Source: Conexibacter arvalis
GTDB taxonomy: Bacteria; Actinomycetota; Thermoleophilia; Solirubrobacterales; Solirubrobacteraceae
DNA: 64,000 nt
Direction: 5' to 3'
Assembly: GCF_014199525.1 (NCBI RefSeq)
Contig: NZ_JACHNU010000007.1
Coordinates: 124,001 to 188,000 of the forward strand
The position numbers were made by a program, and so were the translations under genes. Shown here piece by piece: positions 8,559 to 17,112 of the stretch (positions are counted from its first letter, which is position 1; every line of letters begins with the position of its first letter). Below the pieces are notes generated by a model that ran no database searches, was not told the origin of the DNA, and worked only from the letters and a program-made list of their open reading frames with translations.

Positions 8559-10489
8559 GCCGGCGCGGCGACCGTCGACGCGCCGCCCGCGGCGCCGGCA
8601 AGGGCGGCCGCGGCAAGGGCGCGCGCGGCGCCGGCGGCGGCGCCGGACGCGACGCGCGCCGCTCGACCCGCGGCGGCCGCACGCGACCCGAGGCCGGACC
8701 GCCGGCCCGGCGCGGCCGCGCCGATCGCGACGCCGACGAGGAGCGCGGCCTGCGCTCGCGCGACCGCGAGCGGCCGCAGCCGCGCAGCCACGTCGTCGCG
8801 GTCCTCGAGCAGCGCGGACGCCACCTCGTCGGCGTCCCGTTCCTCCAGCCCGGTCCCCGCCCGATCGTCGAGCGCGACCGCGACAGCGCCGTCGGCGACC
8901 TGGTCCTGCTGCGCCTCTCCAGCCGCGGCGGCAAGGGCCACGCGAAGGTCGAGCGGCGCCTCGGCCGCCCCGACGTCGCGCGCGACGTGCTGGAGGCGCT
9001 GATGCTCGACCGCGGCCTCAGACGCCGCTTCGACCCGGCCGTCGACCGGGCCGCGCGCGACCCCGAGCCGGTCGACGTGCCCGGCCGCCGCGACCTGCGC
9101 GACCTGACGACCTTCACGATCGACCCCGCGACCGCCAAGGACTTCGACGACGCCCTCTCGGCCGAGCGGCTCGGCGAGCGGAGATGGCGGATCTGGGTTC
9201 ACATCGCGGACGTGTCGGCGTACGTGCGGCCCGGCGACCTCGTCGACCGCGAGGCCCACCGCCGCGGCACCAGCGTCTACGTCCCCGGCAAGGTCGAGCC
9301 GATGCTGCCGGAGGGCCTGTCGAACGTCGCCTGCTCGCTGCGGCCCGGCGTCGATCGGCTCGCCGTCACCGCGGAGCTGGAGCTGGACGGGCCGAGCGTG
9401 GTGCGCTCGAGCTTCTACCGCTCGACGATCCGCTCCGACGAGCGGCTCGACTACGACCGCGTCGACCGGATCTTCGCCGGCGAGGAGGAGGCGCGCGAGC
9501 CGTGGGCGGAGCCGCTCGCGGCGGCGCGCGAGGCGTCGGCGGCGCTCGCCGCGCGGCGCGAGGCGCAGGGCGCGCTCGCGATCGAGAGCGTCGAGCCGGA
9601 GTTCGCCTTCGACCGCGAGGGCCACGTGACCGCTGCGGCCGGCGTCGTGCAGACCGAGTCGCACCGCCTGATCGAGCACCTGATGATCCTCGCCAACGAG
9701 CAGGTCGCGAGACTGCTCGCCGGCCGCGGAGCGCCGGCCGTCTACCGCGTCCACGAGCGGCCCGACGGCAGCGCGGCGCAGCGGCTCGTCGCGCAGCTCG
9801 CCTCGCTCGGGGTCCCGACCCCGCCGCTGCCCGAGCATCCGACGCCGCAGCAGGCGGCCGAGGCGATCGCCGCCGCGTCCCATCTCGTCGAGCAGCACGT
9901 GAGACGGACGGGGAGAGGGGCGATCGGGCTCAACTCGCTCGTGCTGCGCTCGCTCACACAGGCGCGCTACGACCCGCGCAACCTCGGCCACACCGGACTC
10001 GGCCTCAGCCACTACTGCCACTTCACCTCGCCGATCCGCCGCTACCCCGACCTCGTCTGCCACCGGGCGCTGCTGGCCGCGATCGGCGCCGGCGAGTCGT
10101 TCCCGGAGGCGTCGCGGCTGCCGGGCGTCGCCGAGTGGGCCTCCGCGCGCGAGCGCGACGCGATGCAGATCGAGCGCGCCGCCGACGACGTCGCCCGCTG
10201 CTTCCTGCTGGAGAGAGAGCTGTTCGAGCGCGGCTTCGAGCGGGAGTTCGAGGGCGAGGTGACCGGCGTGATCGGCGCCGGCGCCTTCGTCGCCTTCGGC
10301 GACGGCTACGAGGGGATGCTGCCGGTCCGCAAGCTCCACGGCGACTGGTGGGAGCTGAACGAGGAGGGCACGATCCTGCACGGCTCGCGCTCGGGCAAGA
10401 CGATCCGGATCGGCGATCGCGTGGTCGTCCAGGTCGACCGCGTCGACGCGCCACGCGGCCGCGTCGACCTGGTCCCACTGGAGCTGTGA
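8555..10489 (+). CDS. rnr: RNase R/RNase II family 3'-5' exoribonuclease
   Basis: 644 residues, GTG start overlapping the protease stop (GTGA). After a basic Gly/Arg-rich N-terminal tail (about 1-65) there is a short OB-like region and then the RNB catalytic domain beginning FTIDPATAKDFDDALS, whose Asp residues bind Mg2+. The sequence HFTSPIRRYPDLVCHR is the classic RNB hallmark. A C-terminal S1 domain (about 550-640) completes the order. RNase R degrades structured and non-stop mRNA and is a known partner of trans-translation, which fits the smpB gene 35 bp downstream. Confidence 0.94.
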   Translation: MSRRGDRRRAARGAGKGGRGKGARGAGGGAGRDARRSTRGGRTRPEAGPPARRGRADRDADEERGLRSRDRERPQPRSHVVAVLEQRGRHLVGVPFLQPGPRPIVERDRDSAVGDLVLLRLSSRGGKGHAKVERRLGRPDVARDVLEALMLDRGLRRRFDPAVDRAARDPEPVDVPGRRDLRDLTTFTIDPATAKDFDDALSAERLGERRWRIWVHIADVSAYVRPGDLVDREAHRRGTSVYVPGKVEPMLPEGLSNVACSLRPGVDRLAVTAELELDGPSVVRSSFYRSTIRSDERLDYDRVDRIFAGEEEAREPWAEPLAAAREASAALAARREAQGALAIESVEPEFAFDREGHVTAAAGVVQTESHRLIEHLMILANEQVARLLAGRGAPAVYRVHERPDGSAAQRLVAQLASLGVPTPPLPEHPTPQQAAEAIAAASHLVEQHVRRTGRGAIGLNSLVLRSLTQARYDPRNLGHTGLGLSHYCHFTSPIRRYPDLVCHRALLAAIGAGESFPEASRLPGVAEWASARERDAMQIERAADDVARCFLLERELFERGFEREFEGEVTGVIGAGAFVAFGDGYEGMLPVRKLHGDWWELNEEGTILHGSRSGKTIRIGDRVVVQVDRVDAPRGRVDLVPLEL

Positions 10490-10523
10490 GCGTGCTCCGC
10501 CCCTTTGTGCCACGCTAGAAGCG

Positions 10524-11009
10524 ATGGCCAAGGGCAAGGGAAAGAAGAAGTTCGCCCCCGGCGACGTCGCGACCAACCGCCAGGCGCGGTTCCGCTTCAG
10601 ACTGCTCGACACCTTCGAGGCCGGCATGGTCCTGACCGGCACCGAGGTGAAGTCGCTGCGCGAGGGCGGGGCGCAGATGAAGGACGCCTACGCGCTCGTC
10701 AGAGGCGGCGAGGTGTGGCTCGTCAACCTGCACATCCCGCCGTACGCCTCCGCCTACCGCGACAACCACCTGCCCGAGCGCGACCGCAAGCTGCTGCTGC
10801 ACAAGCGCGAGATCGAGCGGCTCGTCGGCAAGACGAGAGAGAGAGGCCTCACGCTCGTGCCGACGCGGATCTACTTCAGAGGCCCGCGCGCGAAGTGCGA
10901 GCTGGCGCTCGCGCAGGGCAAGGACCAGTTCGACAAGCGCGAGACGATCAAGGCGCGCGAGCAGGATCGCGAGATGCGCCGCGCGATCCGCGACGCCGAG
11001 CGGTACTGA
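10524..11009 (+). CDS. smpB: SsrA-binding protein SmpB
   Basis: 161 residues. SmpB carries tmRNA to stalled ribosomes. Family landmarks are all present: N-terminal NRQARFRF, the GTEVKSLR loop that contacts the tmRNA elbow, KDAYAL, HIPPYASA, and a basic C-terminal tail KGKDQFDKRETIKAREQDREMRRA that mimics mRNA in the A site. It begins MAKGKGKKKF and ends in DAERY. A promoter-like CACGCT lies 7 nt before the ATG. The tmRNA gene is 1.7 kb downstream on the same strand, separated by two minus-strand genes. Confidence 0.97.
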   Translation: MAKGKGKKKFAPGDVATNRQARFRFRLLDTFEAGMVLTGTEVKSLREGGAQMKDAYALVRGGEVWLVNLHIPPYASAYRDNHLPERDRKLLLHKREIERLVGKTRERGLTLVPTRIYFRGPRAKCELALAQGKDQFDKRETIKAREQDREMRRAIRDAERY

Positions 11010-11013
11010 CCTC

Positions 11014-11034
11014 CACCGGCACGCCTCGCCGGTG
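11014..11034. terminator. Hairpin between converging smpB and marR-type gene
   Basis: 7-bp stem CACCGGC / GCCGGTG with a 7-nt loop, 4 nt after the smpB stop and 11 nt before the stop of the opposing gene. Confidence 0.5.
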
Positions 11035-11045
11035 AGCGCCGCTGG

Positions 11046-11474
11046 TCAGTCGTTCAGCAGCTCCGCGAGCAGCTGGCGCTGCGTCGGCCGCGCAGCTTCG
11101 TAGCGCTCGCGGCCGGCCGGGGTGAGGCAGGCGAAGATGCCGCGGCGGTCGTCGCTGCACATCGAGCGGGAGACGAGGCCGTCGGCCTCGAGGCGCCCGA
11201 TCAGGCGCGACAGCGCGCTCTGGCTGAGGTGGACGGTGTCGGCGAGCGCCTGCATGCGGTTCTGCTCCCTGTCGCAGCCGGCGAGGCGCTCGAGCACCTC
11301 GAACTCGCTGACGCCGAGCTGGTGGCGCTCCTGCAGGACCTTCTCGAGGGCGCCCGTCGTGCGGGCGTGACGGTCGAGCAGCTCCCGCCAGCGGGCGACG
11401 AGCGCGTCGTCGTCGCGGCCGTCGAGGCAGGGACCGGACGGGGCCGTGGCATCGACGGACTGGGAGGCGGACAT
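11046..11474 (-). CDS. MarR family transcriptional regulator
   Basis: 142 residues starting at ATG 11474 (MSASQSVDAT). Winged-helix MarR fold: helices around WRELLDRHART and QLGVSEFEVLERLAG, recognition helix LSQSALSRLIGRLEADGLVSR, and wing residues CSDDRRGIFACLTPAGR. It dimerises and binds palindromes; a candidate palindrome lies 48-72 bp upstream. No obvious target operon other than its own gene is adjacent, so autoregulation is likely and the ligand is unknown. Confidence 0.92.
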   Translation of the reverse strand: MSASQSVDATAPSGPCLDGRDDDALVARWRELLDRHARTTGALEKVLQERHQLGVSEFEVLERLAGCDREQNRMQALADTVHLSQSALSRLIGRLEADGLVSRSMCSDDRRGIFACLTPAGRERYEAARPTQRQLLAELLND

Positions 11475-11698
11475 CACCGGCGATCGTACCAAACAGTCGC
11501 AATATTTGAATCCGCACATTCTGCATGCACAAAGGTTGCGCATGCATGTAGTGTCTGTGTCGGTCCCGCCGCGTCGCGCTCTCGGGCGCGCTCGCGCGGA
11601 TGGCACTCGGCCGCCGTCCGCGCCTCCGGCGCTCGACCGCGATCGCACGTTCCGTCGCCGCGCCGGACAACCCCGCCCGGCGCGGCGACGGCGTGCGC
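11475..11698. other. Intergenic region upstream of the MarR gene
   Basis: 224 bp without a convincing gene. It holds the MarR promoter and operator near 11,490-11,546. The remainder (11,550-11,698) is GC-rich and shows no further feature that I can support. Confidence 0.6.
11522..11546 (-). promoter_or_regulatory. Probable MarR operator (TGCATGC palindrome)
   Basis: Inverted repeat TGCATGC (11522-11528) and GCATGCA (11540-11546) with an 11-nt spacer. On the minus strand it overlaps a TTGTGC -35-like hexamer, followed 17 nt later by TCAAAT, about 20-30 nt upstream of the coding start. The local AT-rich stretch stands out from the surroundings. Confidence 0.6.
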
Positions 11699-12652
11699 TC
11701 AGACGTCCTCGAAGGTGCGCGTCAGGTGGGTCGCGTCCATCCCGACCACGAGCCCCACGATCAGACCGAGGTAGACGGCGACGACCGCCAGCCGCTGGGC
11801 CGGGCGGACTCTGTAGTAGCTGGCCGCCCGCTCGCCGCCGGCTCTCAGCGCCTTCCACCGCCGCCACGTCTCGAAGGCGGCGAAGAGCGCGATCAGGATG
11901 ATGATCGGGTTGGGGAAGGCGAACGCGACGCCGACCATCGCGCCGAGGCCGACGAACCACATCCACGGCGTCATCGCCGCCATCGCGCGACCGCCGTCGA
12001 GCGGCACGACCGGCAGCAGGTTGAAGAGGTTGAGGAAGAAGCCGGTGAACGCCAGCGCCTGCCAGAACTCGTTGCCCGTCAGCAGCCAGACGGGGATCAG
12101 CAGCGCGGCGGCGAACGAGCCAAGGATCGGTCCGGCGAGCCCGACGCGCGCCTCTGCCGCGGCGTCGTCGCCGAGCGACTTCGCCGACACGACCGCGCCG
12201 AGGAAGGGGATGAACATCGGCGCGCTCGCCTCGATCCCCTCGCGGCGCAGCTGGATCACGTGGCCGAGCTCGTGGACGAGCAGCAGCAGCACGAAGCCGA
12301 GCGCGAACTTCCAGCCCCAGATGAGGCTGTAGGCGGCGACGGAGACGAGCATCGAGCCCGACGTCGTCAGCAGCTTCAGCTTCGGCAGGGCCAGCAGCAG
12401 CCCCTTCAACGGGCCGAGGAACTTGACGATCAGCGCGCCGGCGACGAACAGCGGGCCGAACAGCCGGCGCAGCTGCGAGCGCTGCGGCCGCGGAGGCGGC
12501 GGCGCACCCCATGCCGGGTCCGGGCCCCCGGCCGGCGCCGGCTCGCCCCATGCGGGCTGCGGCCCGGCGGGCGCCTGCTCGCTCCACGCGTCGTCGCGCC
12601 GGGCGGCGGGCGTGGGGGAGACGGGCGGAAGCCACTCGGCGCGGTTGTCCAT
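11699..12652 (-). CDS. Site-2-protease-like M50 zinc metalloprotease
   Basis: 317 residues from ATG 12652 (MDNRAEWL). An Ala/Pro/Gly-rich cytoplasmic N-terminus (about 1-60) precedes four to six TM helices. The zinc site HELGH lies in LLLVHELGHVIQLRREG, and the second motif NLLPVVPLDGGRAM matches the NxxPxxxLDGG signature of S2P/RseP/SpoIVFB. It cleaves membrane-embedded substrates, typically anti-sigma factors or regulators. A CACAAT box lies 6 nt before the ATG. It is divergent from tmRNA with 84 bp between them; its substrate cannot be inferred here. Confidence 0.93.
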   Translation of the reverse strand: MDNRAEWLPPVSPTPAARRDDAWSEQAPAGPQPAWGEPAPAGGPDPAWGAPPPPRPQRSQLRRLFGPLFVAGALIVKFLGPLKGLLLALPKLKLLTTSGSMLVSVAAYSLIWGWKFALGFVLLLLVHELGHVIQLRREGIEASAPMFIPFLGAVVSAKSLGDDAAAEARVGLAGPILGSFAAALLIPVWLLTGNEFWQALAFTGFFLNLFNLLPVVPLDGGRAMAAMTPWMWFVGLGAMVGVAFAFPNPIIILIALFAAFETWRRWKALRAGGERAASYYRVRPAQRLAVVAVYLGLIVGLVVGMDATHLTRTFEDV

Positions 12653-12711
12653 CACTCGATTGTGGCAGGCGGGGTCGCGCCGGCCGGCCGTGTCGAGCCG
12701 GCCCGGTCGGC

Positions 12712-12717
12712 TAGACT
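12712..12717 (+). promoter_or_regulatory. -10 box of the tmRNA promoter
   Basis: TAGACT lies 19 nt upstream of the mature tmRNA 5' end, so a short 5' leader would be removed by RNase P. Confidence 0.55.
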
Positions 12718-12736
12718 GAAGGGGCTGTGCATCCCC

Positions 12737-13100
12737 GGGGACGACAGGCTTCGACGTGGTCGATTCGTGGGGATGGTTGCGAGCCGAGGTTCCGGTTGGC
12801 CTCGTTAAACCACCGGAAAAACCATACGTGCGGACTCTCACGAGTACGCCCTCGCCGCCTAGCACCTAGCTAGCGCCGTGAGGTTTCGGCCCTCGCCAGC
12901 CTGCCGCGGGGATCGCCGGAATCAGATGCAGGCTCACCTGGGGAGGTCCGCCTCTGCCGAACCGGGGACACCTTCAGGAGGCTGGTCCCCCGCAACCCGG
13001 CCGGCGAGGCGAGCGGGGGACGAGAACAGAGCGCCGGCTACGCTCGTAGACGCCATCTCTTGCGCGACTGCGGACCCGGGTTCAATTCCCGGCGTCTCCA
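12737..13100 (+). ncRNA. ssrA: tmRNA (transfer-messenger RNA)
   Basis: About 364 nt. The 5' end GGGGACG pairs with CGUCUCC near the 3' end (one G-U) to form the acceptor stem. GACAGGCTTCGAC follows the 5' end, and the T-arm reads GGGTTCAATTCCC. The CCA is not encoded; the sequence after the discriminator A (13100) is ctc. The tag reading frame is GCG GAC TCT CAC GAG TAC GCC CTC GCC GCC TAG, which gives ADSHEYALAA. SmpB and RNase R, its partners, are encoded just upstream. Confidence 0.95.
12830..12862 (+). other. tmRNA proteolysis-tag coding segment (ADSHEYALAA)
   Basis: Ten codons plus TAG inside ssrA. The resume codon is GCG and the terminal ALAA is the usual degradation signal read by ClpXP-type and Tsp-type proteases. 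ADSH at the start matches the mycobacterial style of tag. Confidence 0.85.
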
Positions 13101-13105
13101 CTCCT

Positions 13106-13133
13106 CGAAGACCCCGCCCCGGCGGGGTCTTCG
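13106..13133. terminator. Strong bidirectional terminator after tmRNA
   Basis: Perfect 13-nt inverted repeat (CGAAGACCCCGCC / GGCGGGGTCTTCG) 5 nt after the tmRNA end. With a realistic 4-nt loop the stem is 12 bp. It also lies downstream of the opposing M20 gene. Confidence 0.85.
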
Positions 13134-13212
13134 CGGTTGGAGGGGCTGGCGCGACGGCGGCGGTCGGAGGGCGCCGCGCCGGGCGGGCGACGGCGATCGC
13201 CGCGCCGAGCGC

Positions 13213-14409
13213 TCAACCGCGGTCGAAGGTCTCGTCGAGCGCGCGCGAGAGCGCGACGGCCGTGTCGAGGAGGTCGGCGACCGGGACGCGCTCGTCCGCG
13301 CAGTGGCAGTGCTCGATCCGCCCGGGGCCGAACGTGACCGCCTCGATCCCCGCCTCGACGAGGTGGCCCACGTCGCTGGCGAACGGCGTGCCGTACGCCG
13401 GCGGCTGCGGCCCCGGCTCGGCGCGGACGGTCGCCGCGGCGGCGCGCAGGCGCGCCGCGAACGGCGCGTCGACGGCGATCTCCGCCGGCGGGAAGGCGCC
13501 CGGCAGCAGCTGGGCCTCGACCGCCCAGCCGGGGTCGCCCGCGCCGGCCGCGGCGAGGTGCGCGCGCAGCTCCTCGAGCGCGCCGGCCGGCGTCTCGCCC
13601 GGCAGCAGCCGGCGGTCGAGCGTCAGCTCCAGCGCGTCGGCGACGGCGTTCGCCTTCACGCCCGCGCGCACGACCGTCGGCTCGCAGCTCGGCGCCGGCA
13701 GCAGCGGGTGGCCGCGCTCGGCGAGCGCGGCGCGATGGGCCGCGACCGCCTCCAGCACCGCCGGGAGTCGCCAGATCGGGTTGTCGCCCGCGCCCGCGGT
13801 GCTCGCGTGGACCGAGCGGCCGGCGATCCGCACCCGCAGGTGGCAGAGGCCGCGCGCGGCGGTCGCGACGCGGCAGCTGGTCGGCTCGAGCACGACGCCG
13901 ACGTCGCCGCCGAAGCCGGCCTCCAGCAGCGAGCGGGTGCCCGGCTCGCCGCATTCCTCCCCGACGGCGAAGTGGCCGATCAGCGTCCCGCGCATCCGCT
14001 CGCGGCGCGCCGCCGCACGTCGCAGCAGCGCGATCTGCACCGCAAGCCCGGCCTTCATGTCGCAGGCGCCGCGTCCGTAGACGTGGCCGTCGCGCAGCTC
14101 GCCCGCGAACGGCGGGACGCTCCAGCCGGCCGGATCGTCGACCGGGACGGTGTCGAGGTGGCCGTTGAGGATCACCCGCGGCCCGGCGAACGCGCCCGCC
14201 GCGGTCCCTGCGACGACCGCCGCGAGCGAGTCGCGCTCGGGCAGCGTCTCGACGCGCGCCAGCGCGATCCCCTCGACGCCGCGCAGCTGCGCCTCGACGG
14301 CGTCTGCCATCGCCGCCTCCTGCGTCCCCGGGTTGGTCGACTCGACGGCGACGAGCTGGCGCAGCAGGGCGGTGAGCGCGAGCCCGTCGAGCGATCTGTG
14401 CGCACCCAT
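13213..14409 (-). CDS. M20 family metallohydrolase (ArgE/DapE/ACY1-like)
   Basis: 398 residues from ATG 14409 (MGAHRSLDG). Dinuclear zinc ligands are visible: H in NGHLDTVPVDD, D in GACDMKAG, EE in VGEECGEPG, E in VLEPTS, and the C-terminal H in RIEHCHC. A dimerisation domain with H in GRSVHAS lies in between. The family removes acyl groups from amino acids or cleaves small peptides; the substrate is not resolved. It shares a 63-bp divergent promoter with the RpiR regulator and is probably part of its regulon. Confidence 0.9.
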   Translation of the reverse strand: MGAHRSLDGLALTALLRQLVAVESTNPGTQEAAMADAVEAQLRGVEGIALARVETLPERDSLAAVVAGTAAGAFAGPRVILNGHLDTVPVDDPAGWSVPPFAGELRDGHVYGRGACDMKAGLAVQIALLRRAAARRERMRGTLIGHFAVGEECGEPGTRSLLEAGFGGDVGVVLEPTSCRVATAARGLCHLRVRIAGRSVHASTAGAGDNPIWRLPAVLEAVAAHRAALAERGHPLLPAPSCEPTVVRAGVKANAVADALELTLDRRLLPGETPAGALEELRAHLAAAGAGDPGWAVEAQLLPGAFPPAEIAVDAPFAARLRAAAATVRAEPGPQPPAYGTPFASDVGHLVEAGIEAVTFGPGRIEHCHCADERVPVADLLDTAVALSRALDETFDRG

Positions 14410-14412
14410 CAC

Positions 14413-14457
14413 GCAAAGTGGTTTGCAGAATTGGTCATGCTGCAGTATCTTTGCAGA
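14413..14457. promoter_or_regulatory. Divergent promoter with RpiR operator-like repeats
   Basis: Within 63 bp between two start codons there is GCAAA-gtgg-TTTGC (14413-14426) and a direct repeat TTTGCAGA at 14422-14429 and 14450-14457, spaced 28 bp apart. TGCAG/CTGCA arms lie in between. The AT content is well above the surroundings. Likely RpiR binding sites controlling both directions. Confidence 0.55.
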
Positions 14458-14472
14458 CGTAGGGTTCGCATC

Positions 14473-15381
14473 ATGAGCAACGACTCCCACACCCCCGACC
14501 CCTCAGGCCTCCCCGACGGCGCCGGCTCACCCGAGTGGCTGCGCGAGCGCGTCGCGGAGGTGAAGCTGACGCCGAAGGGCGAGCTGGTCGCGCGCTTCCT
14601 CGCGGCCAATCCGCGCGCGGGGTCGGTCGAGTCGGCCTCGGAGCTGGCCGAGCGGATCGGCGTCAACGTCGCGACGGTCGTCCGCTTCGCGCAGACGCTC
14701 GGCTTCTCGGGGTGGCCCGAGTTCCAGCTCCACTTCCGCCATCGCTACCTCGGCAGCCTGCTGCCGACCGACGTGCTGCGCTCGCACAGGCAGGGCGAGG
14801 GGACGAGCCATCTGGAGGCGGCGATCCGCCGCGACACCGAGAACCTCCAGGCCGCGCTGACCTCCGTCAGCCCCGAGACCGTCGAGCAGGCCGCGCGCAC
14901 GATCTACGACGCGCGCCGCACCGTCGTCGTCGCCAGCGGCAGCTTCGCCGCCGTCGGACAGGTGCTCGCCCACCTCTCCGCCGTGATGGGCCTGCCGGTC
15001 ACGCTGGAGACGCGCGGCGGCGTCTCGACGGTCGCCACCTGCGCCGCGCTCGAAGCCGGCGACTGCCTCGTCGCGATCAGCTTCTGGCGCCAGATGCGCG
15101 ACGTCAGCCGCGCCGCGCGCGACGCCAGAGAGCGGGGCGCGACGGTCGTCGCGATCACCGACTCGGTCTTCTCCCCGCTCGCCGAGATCGCCGACACGAC
15201 GCTGATGGTGCCGACCGAGAGCGCCTCGTTCTTCCAGTCGCTCACCGCGCCCCTGTCCGTCGTCTACGCGCTGCTCGCGCAGCTCGAGGAGCTCGGCGGC
15301 GACGAGGCGGAGAACACGATCGCCCGGGTGCAGCGCGTCTGGGCGGACCTCGACCTCTTCCACCCATATGACACCACTTGA
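14473..15381 (+). CDS. RpiR family (HTH-SIS) transcriptional regulator
   Basis: 302 residues from ATG 14473. The N-terminal HTH_6 domain (about 20-95) contains SASELAERIGVNVATVVRFAQTLGFSGWPEFQ, diagnostic of RpiR. The C-terminal SIS domain (about 125-265) has VVVASGSFAAVGQ, ISFWRQMRDV and VVAITDS and would sense a sugar phosphate or related ligand. It is the first gene of the plus-strand operon; its last 14 bp overlap the alpha/beta hydrolase gene. Confidence 0.94.
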   Translation: MSNDSHTPDPSGLPDGAGSPEWLRERVAEVKLTPKGELVARFLAANPRAGSVESASELAERIGVNVATVVRFAQTLGFSGWPEFQLHFRHRYLGSLLPTDVLRSHRQGEGTSHLEAAIRRDTENLQAALTSVSPETVEQAARTIYDARRTVVVASGSFAAVGQVLAHLSAVMGLPVTLETRGGVSTVATCAALEAGDCLVAISFWRQMRDVSRAARDARERGATVVAITDSVFSPLAEIADTTLMVPTESASFFQSLTAPLSVVYALLAQLEELGGDEAENTIARVQRVWADLDLFHPYDTT

Positions 15382-16225
15382 CGGACCCGTCGGCACGCTC
15401 ACGCCGATCGCGGGCCATGGCACCTTCCACGTGACGATCGGCGCCGGCCGCCCCGTGCTCGTGCTGCACGGCGGCCTCGGCCTCGACCACACCTACCTGC
15501 GGCCATGGCTCGACCCGCTCGCCGACGTCGCCGAGCTGACCTTCTACGACCTCGCCGGCAATGGCCGCTCCGAGCGGATCGACCTGTCGGAGGCGACGCA
15601 CGACCTCTGGCTCGACGAGATCGACGCGATGCGCGCCCACCTCGGCCACGACAGGGTCGTCCTGCTCGGCCACTCCTACGGCGGCTACCTCGCGCAGGAG
15701 TACGCGATCCGCCATCCGGAGCGGCTCGACGGCGTGATCCTCTGCTGCACCGCGCCGGCGCTCGACCACCTCGCCGGAGCGGCCGACGTCGCCGCCGCGC
15801 GCGGGACGGCGGAGCAGGCGCGCGTCGTGCGCGAGGAGCTGTTCCACCCGATGCCCGACGATGCCACCTGGCGGCGCGTCTGGCAGGCGGTGATGCCGCT
15901 CTACTTCAAGCGCTACGACTCGGAGCTCGGCGCGCGGATCGACGCGGCGATGAGCTACAGCGCCGCCGCCTTCAACACCGGCTTCAGCCGCAACCTGCAG
16001 CATTTCGACGTGCGCGGCGAGCTGCCGGGTGTGCAGCTGCCGGCGCTCGTCCTGGGCGGCGCCGACGACTGGATCCTGCCCGTCGAGCACGGCGCCGGCG
16101 TGATCGCCGAGCTGATGCCGCAGGCGCGGCTGGAGGTCTTCGAGGAGAGCGGCCACATGCCGTTCGTCGAGGAGCCCGAGCGATTCGTCGAGGTCGTCGC
16201 GGCCTGGCTGGAGGAGCTGGCGTGA
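15368..16225 (+). CDS. Alpha/beta hydrolase (proline iminopeptidase/lactonase-like)
   Basis: 285 residues. The oxyanion segment is VLVLHGGLGLDHTYL, the nucleophile elbow GHSYGG has Ser at about 102, the acid is in VLGGADDWILP and the catalytic His is in EESGHMPFVEEP. This resembles the proline iminopeptidase/epoxide hydrolase clan. The start is fixed by overlap with the regulator. Next to two dehydrogenases and an importer, it may open a lactone or cleave an ester or amide of the imported compound (inference). Confidence 0.9.
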   Translation: MTPLDGPVGTLTPIAGHGTFHVTIGAGRPVLVLHGGLGLDHTYLRPWLDPLADVAELTFYDLAGNGRSERIDLSEATHDLWLDEIDAMRAHLGHDRVVLLGHSYGGYLAQEYAIRHPERLDGVILCCTAPALDHLAGAADVAAARGTAEQARVVREELFHPMPDDATWRRVWQAVMPLYFKRYDSELGARIDAAMSYSAAAFNTGFSRNLQHFDVRGELPGVQLPALVLGGADDWILPVEHGAGVIAELMPQARLEVFEESGHMPFVEEPERFVEVVAAWLEELA

Positions 16226-17112
16226 GGGCGATCGAGACGGTCGCCTTCATCGGCCTGGGCACGATGGGCGGCCCGATGGCGGCGACGCTGGCGCGCGCCG
16301 GCTTCACGGTCCGCGGCGTCGACGCCAGCGCCGAGCGCCGCGCCGCGGCCGGCCCCGGGGTCGAGCCGTTCGAGACGGTCGCCGAGGCATGCGCGGGCGC
16401 CGACGCCGTGCTGCTGTCGCTGCCCGGCTCCCCGCAGGTCGAGCAGGTGCTGCTCGGCGATCCCGCCTTCCTCGCGGCCGTGCCGGCGGGCGCGCTCGTG
16501 ATCGACACGACGACCGGCGACCCCGCGATCACCCGCCGGATCGGCGAGCGCCTGCGCGAGCGCGGGCATGCGCTGCTCGACGCGCCGGTCAGCGGCGGCG
16601 CGGCCGGCGCGGCCACCGGCGCGTTGACGTTGATGGTCGGCGGCGACCAGGCCGCGTTCGAGCGCGCCGAGCCGCTGCTGCACGCGCTCTCCGGCGGCCG
16701 CCACCAGCGCGTCGGCGGCCAGGGCGCGGGCCACCTCGTGAAGCTGCTCAACAACCTGCTCTGCGCCGTCCACCTGCTGACCGCCTCGGAGGCGGCGCGG
16801 ATCGCGGCGGCCGGCGGGATCGATCCGGCGCGCTTCGTCGCCGCGATCAACGGCGGCTCGGGCCGCAGCGGCGTCACCGAGGTCAACTATCCGCGCTGGA
16901 TCGAGCCGGGCACCTTCGACTCCGGCTTCACGATGGGGCTGATGCGCCGCGACGTCGGCCTCGCGCTCCAGGTCGCCGGTCGGCTCGGCGCCGACACCGA
17001 CGTGCTGCGCGCCGCCGGCGAGGTGTGGGACGCCAGCCGCGCCCAGCTCGGGGACGCAGAGGACTTCAATCGCATCGTGGAGCTCGACCGCTCCGGGGAG
17101 GAGGCGCGATGA
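16222..17112 (+). CDS. Beta-hydroxyacid dehydrogenase (3-hydroxyisobutyrate dehydrogenase family)
   Basis: 296 residues, GTG start overlapping the previous stop by 4 bp. The Rossmann motif is FIGLGTMGGPMA (residues 9-20), the substrate loop LDAPVSGGAAGA, and the catalytic Lys sits in GHLVKLLNNLL. These are the standard features of HIBADH/tartronate-semialdehyde reductase/GlyR1 enzymes. It oxidises or reduces a short beta-hydroxy acid with NAD(P). Its product could be the semialdehyde used by the next gene. Confidence 0.93.
   Translation: MRAIETVAFIGLGTMGGPMAATLARAGFTVRGVDASAERRAAAGPGVEPFETVAEACAGADAVLLSLPGSPQVEQVLLGDPAFLAAVPAGALVIDTTTGDPAITRRIGERLRERGHALLDAPVSGGAAGAATGALTLMVGGDQAAFERAEPLLHALSGGRHQRVGGQGAGHLVKLLNNLLCAVHLLTASEAARIAAAGGIDPARFVAAINGGSGRSGVTEVNYPRWIEPGTFDSGFTMGLMRRDVGLALQVAGRLGADTDVLRAAGEVWDASRAQLGDAEDFNRIVELDRSGEEAR

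Noticed and set aside
12878-13090. Open frames running through the tmRNA gene
   Set aside because: The RNA has clear acceptor-stem pairing, T-arm and tag sequence; the frames are incidental.
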